NCBI GenBank assembly: GCA_038232935.1
Contig: JBBSMX010000072.1
Span: 1 to 21,158 of the forward strand
Direction: 5' to 3'
Length of the DNA: 21,158 nucleotides
DNA from: JBBSMX01 sp038232935
Lineage (GTDB): Bacteria > Bacteroidota > Rhodothermia > Rhodothermales > JANQRZ01
The stretch's first letter is position 1. Each line of letters starts with the position of its first letter. Under the pieces are notes generated by a model, which worked only from the letters and a program-made list of their open reading frames with translations, ran no database searches and had not been told where the DNA came from. Positions 13,544 through 18,086 of this stretch are shown piece by piece. The translations under genes and the position numbers were made by a program.

Positions 13544-13762
13544 ATGGCCAAACAACCGGCCATCCGGCAAGACGGGGAAGTGCTCGAAGCCCTTCCCAAC
13601 GCGCAGTTCCGCGTCCAACTGGAGAACGGGCACGAGATCCTCGGCCTGCTCTCCGGCAAGATGAGGATGCACTACATCAAGATCCTCCCTGGCGACAAGG
13701 TCACGGTCGAACTCTCGCCCTATGACCTTTCGAAAGGCCGCATCGTATATCGTTACAAGTAA
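13544..13762 (+). CDS. infA: Translation initiation factor IF-1
   Basis: The 72-residue product is the length of IF-1 and shows its OB-fold signature: GEVLEALPNAQFRVQLENGHEILGLLSGKMRMHYIKILPGDKVTVELSPYDLSKGRIVYRYK. IF-1 binds the ribosomal A site during initiation and helps IF-2 and IF-3. It lies 18 bases after map and is followed by a heptamer-array spacer before rpmJ. Confidence 0.99.
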   Translation: MAKQPAIRQDGEVLEALPNAQFRVQLENGHEILGLLSGKMRMHYIKILPGDKVTVELSPYDLSKGRIVYRYK

Positions 13763-13828
13763 GAAGTTTTGGATGGAGGGTTTTGGGTGTTCCACTCATA
13801 ACCCCGAACTCCAGGCCCCAAACCCGTA
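13763..13828. repeat. Mirrored heptamer array, ACYCNNA word (infA-rpmJ spacer)
   Basis: The left arm (13763-13790) is four heptamers beginning at the base after the infA stop, ending in AGGGTTT and TGGGTGT. The right arm (13794-13828) is five heptamers: ACTCATA, ACCCCGA, then three more of the form RCYCNNA/ACCCGTA. Five bases follow before the rpmJ ATG. GGGTTTTGGG (13778-13787) pairs with CCCCAAACCC (13816-13825) with one mismatch. The words GGTTATGAGT and TGGAGTTC are shared, in opposite orientation, with the rpsS-rplV array. Confidence 0.72.
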
Positions 13829-13833
13829 ATTCT

Positions 13834-13950
13834 ATGAAAGTCCGAGCCAGTGTGAAGAAGCGTTCCGCGGAAGACAAGATCGTCCGCCGCAAGGGCCGCA
13901 TCTACATCATCAACAAGAAGAACCCTAAGCACAAGCAGCGTCAGGGATGA
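13834..13950 (+). CDS. rpmJ: 50S ribosomal protein L36, cysteine-free form
   Basis: The 38-residue product begins MKVRASVKKRS, continues IVRRKGRIYIINKKN and ends PKHKQRQG, an unmistakable L36. The three cysteines of the zinc ribbon (after VKK, then two and thirteen residues later) are replaced by non-cysteine residues, and only the final His-containing motif remains. It is therefore the zinc-independent type, which is usual in this position in Bacteroidota. L36 organises the 23S rRNA near helices 89-91. The ORF is short and easily missed. Confidence 0.97.
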   Translation: MKVRASVKKRSAEDKIVRRKGRIYIINKKNPKHKQRQG

Positions 13951-13951
13951 T

Positions 13952-14025
13952 CTTGAGTGATGCGCTGCTTGGGTGATTCGAAGCCCCAATCAGCCAATCA
14001 GCCAATCCCCCGATCAATCAATCGA
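13952..14025. repeat. Mirrored octamer array, CCAATCAG word (rpmJ-rpsM spacer)
   Basis: The right arm is five in-register octamers (13986-14025): CCAATCAG twice exactly, CCAATCCC, and two diverged units. Three bases later the rpsM ATG begins. The left arm contains TTGAGTGAT and TTGGGTGAT 16 bases apart, consistent with the same 8-base period. TTGGGTGATT (13969-13978) pairs with AATCAGCCAA (13988-13997) with one mismatch. Confidence 0.7.
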
Positions 14026-14028
14026 ACT

Positions 14029-14409
14029 ATGCCCCGAATTGCAGGAGTCGACGTTCCGACCAACAAGCGCGGTGAAGTCGCGCTGACGGATATCTACGGG
14101 ATCGGCCGATCTCGCGCCCTCGAAATTCTCGAGCGCGCCGAGATCGATCCGAACATGCACCCGGATCAGTGGAGCGAAGACCAGACCCGTCAGGTCCGCC
14201 GCCTCATCGAGGACAACTACACCGTCGAGGGGGCGCTCCGGACCGAGACGCAACTCAATATCAAGCGGCTGATGGACATCGGCAGCTACCGGGGGACGCG
14301 GCACCGGCGCGGGCTCCCCGTGCGCGGCCAGCGGACCCAGACGAACGCGCGCACTCGCAAGGGCCGTCGCCGCGCTGTCGCCGGTAAGAAGAAGGCCCCG
14401 CGTAAGTAA
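14029..14409 (+). CDS. rpsM: 30S ribosomal protein S13
   Basis: The 126-residue product begins MPRIAGVDVPTNKRGEVALTDIYGIGRSRA, with the helix-two-turn-helix core. It ends with the basic tail RGLPVRGQRTQTNARTRKGRRR, which reaches towards the P-site tRNA. ATG 14029 is chosen because MPRIAGV is the conserved start; an in-frame ATG at 13957 would read through the octamer array. It is the first gene of the alpha-operon group. Confidence 0.99.
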   Translation: MPRIAGVDVPTNKRGEVALTDIYGIGRSRALEILERAEIDPNMHPDQWSEDQTRQVRRLIEDNYTVEGALRTETQLNIKRLMDIGSYRGTRHRRGLPVRGQRTQTNARTRKGRRRAVAGKKKAPRK

Positions 14410-14475
14410 TTCCCGTCCTCTGTTCGCTTCCGCTCGCGCTTGGCCGGTTCAGCGGTCCGCCGCGTCACCGGAGGC

Positions 14476-14496
14476 AACCTGAGACCGATAACCTCA
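14476..14496 (+). repeat. Right-arm-like heptamers, RACCNNN word (rpsM-rpsK spacer)
   Basis: AACCTGA, GACCGAT and AACCTCA are three consecutive 7-base units ending ten bases before the rpsK ATG. The word matches the right arm of the rpsS-rplV array. A matching left arm is not evident in the remaining 66 bases of the spacer. Confidence 0.42.
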
Positions 14497-14506
14497 ACAG
14501 ACGAAT

Positions 14507-14908
14507 ATGGCAAAGCAGCAAGGCCGCCCTGGCGGCCGTCAGCAGCGCAAGAAAATCCAGGTCGACTCCAACGGCGCGGCCTACGTCAAGGCCACGTTCA
14601 ACAACGTGATGATCACCGTCACGGACACCTATGGGAATACGATCTCGTGGGCCAGCTCCGGCAAGATGGGGTTCCGGGGCAGCCGGAAGAACACCCCGTA
14701 TGCTGCCGGCGTCGCCGCCGGGGCCGCTGCGAAAGAAGCGTACGACCTCGGCCTGCGCCGTGTCGATGTGTACGTGAAGGGACCCGGCTCCGGCCGCGAA
14801 GGCGCCATCCGCGCGCTTTCGACCTCCGGCCTCGAGATCCTCACGATCCGCGATATCACCCCTATCCCTCACAACGGCTGCCGGCCCCCGAAGCGCCGCC
14901 GCGTCTGA
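14507..14908 (+). CDS. rpsK: 30S ribosomal protein S11
   Basis: The 133-residue product shows S11 signatures: AYVKATFNNVMITVTDTYGNTISWASSGKMGFRGSRKNTPYAA and the C-terminal TPIPHNGCRPPKRRRV. S11 lines the platform of the 30S near the E site and the Shine-Dalgarno helix. A short Gly/Gln/Arg-rich leader (MAKQQGRPGGRQQRKK) precedes the core. Order rpsM-rpsK-rpsD-rpoA-rplQ is the conserved alpha operon. Confidence 0.99.
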   Translation: MAKQQGRPGGRQQRKKIQVDSNGAAYVKATFNNVMITVTDTYGNTISWASSGKMGFRGSRKNTPYAAGVAAGAAAKEAYDLGLRRVDVYVKGPGSGREGAIRALSTSGLEILTIRDITPIPHNGCRPPKRRRV

Positions 14909-14931
14909 CGCAAGGCGTTCCCGCGAGCGAA

Positions 14932-14984
14932 GCCCTGTGCCCAGCTCGTTTCGGAATAAGCCCGGCTGGGCGTGCCTACAGGGC
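14932..14984 (+). promoter_or_regulatory. Long hairpin upstream of rpsD, possible leader element
   Basis: GCCCTGT (14932-14938) pairs with ACAGGGC (14978-14984), and the adjacent GCCCAGC (14939-14945) pairs with GCTGGGC (14965-14971). That is 14 Watson-Crick pairs with a six-base bulge and a 19-base loop. It lies 38 bases before rpsD. S4 is a known autogenous regulator through structured mRNA in several bacteria, but no specific known S4-site motif is recognised. Confidence 0.5.
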
Positions 14985-15022
14985 GCGTCCACGTCTGTCC
15001 ACCTAAGACACACGAGAACACT

Positions 15023-15625
15023 ATGGCCCGCTATAGAGGCCCCAAGCAGAAGCTAGCCCGCCGATTCAAGGAGCCGATCTTCGGCCCCTCTGCCTCCCTG
15101 GAGCGGAAGCCGTATGGCCCCGGCCAGCACGGGCAGAGCCGCCGCCGTAAGGAGAGCGAGTACTCCGTCCAGCTCAAAGAGAAGCAGAAGGCGAAGTACA
15201 CCTATGGTCTGCTCGAACGCCAATTCCGCAACCTCTTCGAGAAGGCGTCCCGTAAGAAGGGCGTCACCGGTGAGAACCTCCTCCAGTTCCTCGAAGCCCG
15301 GCTCGACAACGTCGTCTTCCGACTGGGGTTCGCCCGGACGCGCCGCCAGGCCCGGCAGCTCGTCAACCACGGGCACGTCATGGTCAACGACCGCGTCTCG
15401 TCTATCCCGAGCCACCAGCTTCGCCCCGGCGATATCGTCGAGATCCGGCCGAAGAGCAAAAACCTCGAGGTGGTCCGGGAGGCCGTAGACCGCAACCGCC
15501 GCAACTTCGCCCACCTCGAGGTGGACCGCTCGATCATGCGCGGCAAGTTCATCGACCTCCCCGAGCGCGAGGACATCCCGGAGAATATCCGCGAGCAGCT
15601 CATCGTCGAGCTCTACTCGAAGTAA
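15023..15625 (+). CDS. rpsD: 30S ribosomal protein S4, cysteine-free form
   Basis: The 200-residue product begins MARYRGPKQKLARRFKEPIFG. It contains the S4 RNA-binding domain (LEARLDNVVFRLGFARTRRQARQLVNHGHVMVNDR) and the end IREQLIVELYSK. S4 is a primary 16S assembly protein and can repress the alpha operon. No CXXC zinc motif is present in the N-terminal region. ATG 15023 gives the conserved start; an in-frame ATG at 14972 lies within the spacer hairpin. Confidence 0.99.
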   Translation: MARYRGPKQKLARRFKEPIFGPSASLERKPYGPGQHGQSRRRKESEYSVQLKEKQKAKYTYGLLERQFRNLFEKASRKKGVTGENLLQFLEARLDNVVFRLGFARTRRQARQLVNHGHVMVNDRVSSIPSHQLRPGDIVEIRPKSKNLEVVREAVDRNRRNFAHLEVDRSIMRGKFIDLPEREDIPENIREQLIVELYSK

Positions 15626-15636
15626 GCCTCGCACGA

Positions 15637-15664
15637 CGGAGCCCCCGCCCAGCGGGCCGCTCCG
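15637..15664 (+). other. GC-rich hairpin in rpsD-rpoA spacer
   Basis: CGGAGC (15637-15642) pairs with GCTCCG (15659-15664), and CCCGC (15644-15648) with GCGGG (15652-15656). Together they give 11 pairs with a small internal loop and a three-base apical loop. No T-run follows immediately, so processing or pausing is more likely than termination. Confidence 0.55.
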
Positions 15665-15687
15665 CTTCCCCGGCCAGCCTTTTCAGG

Positions 15688-16689
15688 ATGACAAGAATGA
15701 ATCTGACGATGACCAATATCCAGCTCCAGATGCCGGACGGCGTACAGGTCGAGGAGATGAACGAGACCTACGGCCGCTTCACGGTTCAACCGCTCGAACG
15801 CGGCTACGGCGTCACCATCGGCAACGCGTTCCGGCGCGTGCTGCTCTCTTCCCTCGAGGGTACCGCCATCACCGCGCTCAAGATCGACGGCGTCCAGCAC
15901 GAGTTCTCCACGGTCCCCGGCGTCACCGAGGATGTCTCCGACATCATCCTCAACCTCAAAGGGGTGCGGTTCCTCGCCAGCGAAGAGGACGAAGGGACCA
16001 TCACCCTCCAGATCGAAGGCCCCGGCGACCTCACCGCCGGCTCCCTCGCCGAGGCGACCGCCGAGTTCGAGATCCTCAACCCGGACCATCACATCGCCTC
16101 GCTCTCCGACGAGGCGGACCTCCTCATGGAGCTCCGCGTCGGTCGCGGCCGGGGCTACGTGCCGGCCGAGGAGAACAAGCGCGCCGACGACCCCATCGGC
16201 GTCATCGCCGTGGACTCCATCTTCACGCCGATCCTGAACGTGAAATACACCGTCAACCCCGCTCGTGTCGGTGAGAAGATCGACTACGAGCGGCTGACGC
16301 TGGAAGTGGAGACGGACGGCTCGGTGACGCCCGAGGACGCCCTCACGGCCGCCGCCCAGATCCTGCGCGACCACGTCAACCTCTTCATCTCGGTGGAGCA
16401 GGAGCCCGAGCAGCCGGAGGAGGAGAAGGAGGTGGACGCCGAGGTCCAGCGCGTCCGCGCGATGCTCAACCAGAGCGTTGACGACCTCGACCTCTCGGTT
16501 CGTGCCCAGAACTGCCTCAAGGCCGCCTCCATCAAGACGATCGGCGACCTCGTGCGGCGCGATGAGTCCGAGATGCTGAAGTTCCGCAACTTCGGTCGGA
16601 AGAGCCTCCAAGAGCTCGTCGCCGTGCTCGAAGACCGCAACCTCCGCTTCGGGATGGACGTGGCCAAGTACATCGAAGAGATCGCCTGA
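15688..16689 (+). CDS. rpoA: DNA-directed RNA polymerase subunit alpha
   Basis: The 333-residue protein has the alpha N-terminal dimerisation domain (about 1-235, with ERGYGVTIGNAFRRVLLSSLEGTAI), an acidic linker (237-252) and the C-terminal DNA-binding domain (258-325). In the latter, VRAQNCLK supplies Arg272 and Asn275, equivalent to the UP-element-contacting Arg265 and Asn268 of E. coli. NFGRKSLQEL (301-310) forms the second contact. Start at ATG 15688 or at 15697 cannot be separated by sequence alone. It is followed by the clearest heptamer array of the window. Confidence 0.99.
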   Translation: MTRMNLTMTNIQLQMPDGVQVEEMNETYGRFTVQPLERGYGVTIGNAFRRVLLSSLEGTAITALKIDGVQHEFSTVPGVTEDVSDIILNLKGVRFLASEEDEGTITLQIEGPGDLTAGSLAEATAEFEILNPDHHIASLSDEADLLMELRVGRGRGYVPAEENKRADDPIGVIAVDSIFTPILNVKYTVNPARVGEKIDYERLTLEVETDGSVTPEDALTAAAQILRDHVNLFISVEQEPEQPEEEKEVDAEVQRVRAMLNQSVDDLDLSVRAQNCLKAASIKTIGDLVRRDESEMLKFRNFGRKSLQELVAVLEDRNLRFGMDVAKYIEEIA

Positions 16690-16698
16690 GCTGCTACG

Positions 16699-16783
16699 GG
16701 CTGTTGGCTGTTGGCTCTTGGCTCTTGGCTAAGGGGTGACACGAAAGGCCAACAGCTACTAGCCAAAAGCCAATAGCTAAAAG
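16699..16783. repeat. Mirrored 5+5 heptamer array, CTNTTGG word (rpoA-rplQ spacer)
   Basis: The left arm is five tandem heptamers (16701-16735): CTGTTGG twice, CTCTTGG twice, then a diverged CTAAGGG. The right arm is five heptamers of opposite sense (16749-16783), consensus CYANNAG, beginning CCAACAG, CTACTAG. The arms are separated by 13 bases, and the right arm ends two bases before the rplQ ATG. The consensus is shared with the rplB-rpsS spacer. Confidence 0.85.
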
Positions 16784-16785
16784 TC

Positions 16786-17826
16786 ATGAGACACCAGAAC
16801 AGAATCAAGAAGCTCGGGCGCACGGCGGCGCACCGCAAAGCCACGCTCTCCGCGATGGCCTCGGCCCTCGTAGAGCACAAACGGATCGAGACGACGCTGC
16901 CGAAGGCAAAGGCCCTCCGCTCCTACGTCGAGCCGCTCATCAACCGGGCGAAGGAGGACACGACGGCGAACCGCCGCCAGGTCTTCCGCCGTCTTCAGAA
17001 CAAGGAGTCTGTCAAGGAGCTGTTCGGCGACATCGCCGCGCGGATCGGTGACCGCCCCGGTGGCTACACGCGCGTCATCAAGCTCGGCCTCCGGCAGGGT
17101 GACGCCGCCGAGATGGCCGTCATCGAGCTCGTCGATTACAACGACGTGAAGCCGGACGGTGCCAGCAGTGGCCGCAAGCGGACCCGCCGTGGCGGGAGTG
17201 GTGGACGCAAGTCCGCCGGGCAGAAAGCGCAGCAGCCGCAGGCCAAGCAGCAGAAGGCCGCTCCGGCCGGCAGCGGGGCCGACGACCTCACGAAGGTCTA
17301 CGGCATCGGGAAGGTGTTCGAAGGCGCGCTCCACAGCGCCGGGATCACCACCTACGCCCAGCTCGCCGGGGCCGATCTCGATACGCTCCGCGCCGCGATC
17401 TCCGAAGGCAGCGAGGGCAGCGATGCCTCGGCCAACGAAGAGACGTGGGCCGAGCAGGCCGCTTTTCTTGCGAAGGGCGACAAAGCCGGCTACGACGCCT
17501 ACATCGAGCGGATGAAAGCCGCTGGCGGGACCGCGCACCACGCACCCGACACCGACGTGGCCGAAGCTCCCGAAACGCCTGAAGCGGGCGACCCGTCGGG
17601 CGAGACCGAGACGGTGGCAGAGGCAGAGGCACCGGAAGCGGAAGCGGAAGCCCCCGCCGCCGAGGACGCCTCGACGCAGTCGGACGACGCGCCGGAGACA
17701 CCCTCCGATGAGGAGACGATGCACCCCGACACACCGCAGGGTGCTGCGCCGGAGACCGGCGAGCCCCCGCCGGAGACCGGCGAAGGCGACAAAGGCACGG
17801 CCGGTGGCTCGCAGCACCGCGGCTGA
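16786..17826 (+). CDS. rplQ: 50S ribosomal protein L17 fused to a helix-hairpin-helix domain and acidic tail
   Basis: Residues 1-120 are a complete L17 (MRHQNRIKKLGRTAAHRKATLSAMASALVEHKRI, then YTRVIKLGLRQGDAAEMAVIELVDYN), which by itself is the usual bacterial protein. A basic Arg/Gly/Lys/Gln linker follows (121-164). Next is a helix-hairpin-helix-like domain (165-243) with DDLTKVYGIGKVFEGALHSAGITTYAQLA and a later WAEQAAFLAKGDKAGYDAYIERM. A strongly acidic Ala/Glu/Pro/Thr tail (246-346) ends the protein. Similar HHH modules are known fused to L21 in many Bacteroidota, from general knowledge. No stop or frame break separates the parts. Confidence 0.96.
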   Translation: MRHQNRIKKLGRTAAHRKATLSAMASALVEHKRIETTLPKAKALRSYVEPLINRAKEDTTANRRQVFRRLQNKESVKELFGDIAARIGDRPGGYTRVIKLGLRQGDAAEMAVIELVDYNDVKPDGASSGRKRTRRGGSGGRKSAGQKAQQPQAKQQKAAPAGSGADDLTKVYGIGKVFEGALHSAGITTYAQLAGADLDTLRAAISEGSEGSDASANEETWAEQAAFLAKGDKAGYDAYIERMKAAGGTAHHAPDTDVAEAPETPEAGDPSGETETVAEAEAPEAEAEAPAAEDASTQSDDAPETPSDEETMHPDTPQGAAPETGEPPPETGEGDKGTAGGSQHRG

Positions 17827-17851
17827 TCCCGTCCCGAGCCAACATACCAAG

Positions 17852-17884
17852 CGGCCCCGTCTGATCTCAGGCGGGGCCGTTGTG
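17852..17884 (+). terminator. Rho-independent terminator after rplQ
   Basis: A 12-bp stem (CGGCCCCG...CGGGGCCG core at 17852-17879, one T-G wobble) has loop ATCT and is followed by the T-rich TTGTGT and later GTTT. It begins 25 bases after rplQ and most likely ends the ribosomal-protein operon. Confidence 0.85.
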
Positions 17885-17981
17885 TCGTTTCCCGTTTCCG
17901 CCTCTTCGCCCCGGAAACTATACGCGCCGAGATGGTCCAGCGAGCGTTCCCATCCGAGGGCGGTGGGGACGGCGAAGGGGG

Positions 17982-18010
17982 TTGACACCGCAGGGGTGAG
18001 CGCTTACCCT
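17982..18010 (+). promoter_or_regulatory. Possible sigma-70-type promoter for the T9SS cargo gene
   Basis: TTGACA (17982-17987), a perfect -35 box, is 17 bases before TACCCT (18005-18010), a weak -10 box keeping the first two and last T/A/T positions. It lies downstream of the operon terminator and 44 bases before ATG 18055. Bacteroidota often use different promoter elements, so this is tentative. Confidence 0.45.
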
Positions 18011-18044
18011 GGTAGAAGCCCTCACACTCTACGCATATATCCGC

Positions 18045-18057
18045 GAGGTTCGTCATG
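18045..18057 (+). promoter_or_regulatory. Shine-Dalgarno GAGG and ATG upstream of the TC tract
   Basis: GAGG (18045-18048) is six bases before ATG 18055-18057. From this ATG the reading is M-A-R-F followed by Ser/Leu codons of the TC tract and then TGA at 18085-18087. The TGA overlaps the downstream ATG 18087 as TGATG. It is the best translation start for the cargo gene but is in the wrong frame in this sequence. Confidence 0.6.
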
Positions 18058-18064
18058 GCACGGT

Positions 18065-18085
18065 TCTCTCTCTCTCTCTCTCTCT
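18065..18085 (+). repeat. (TC)10 microsatellite at the start of the T9SS cargo gene
   Basis: Ten TC units plus a final T make a 21-base uninterrupted dinucleotide tract. ATG 18055 and the long reading frame are separated by 32 bases (remainder 2). Nine or twelve units would join them in frame, while ten and eleven do not. Such tracts mutate by polymerase slippage. Confidence 0.95.
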
Positions 18086-18086
18086 G

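Noticed and set aside
13957..14028. N-terminal extension of S13 from an earlier in-frame ATG
   Set aside because: It would translate the octamer array; the family start MPRIAGV is at 14029.
8363..15664. Intra-operon hairpins as terminators
   Set aside because: None of those at 8363, 8829, 10776, 14932 or 15637 is followed by a T-run, and all lie between genes that must be co-expressed.
3661..16785. Heptamer arrays as a CRISPR-like array or phage attachment sites
   Set aside because: Units are contiguous, with no spacers of 25 bases or more, words differ among loci, and no cas or integrase gene is present.
16777..17988. Minus-strand open frame of 403 codons antisense to rplQ
   Set aside because: Low-complexity Gly/Arg/Leu content mirrors the repetitive acidic L17 tail, and it would cross the operon terminator.
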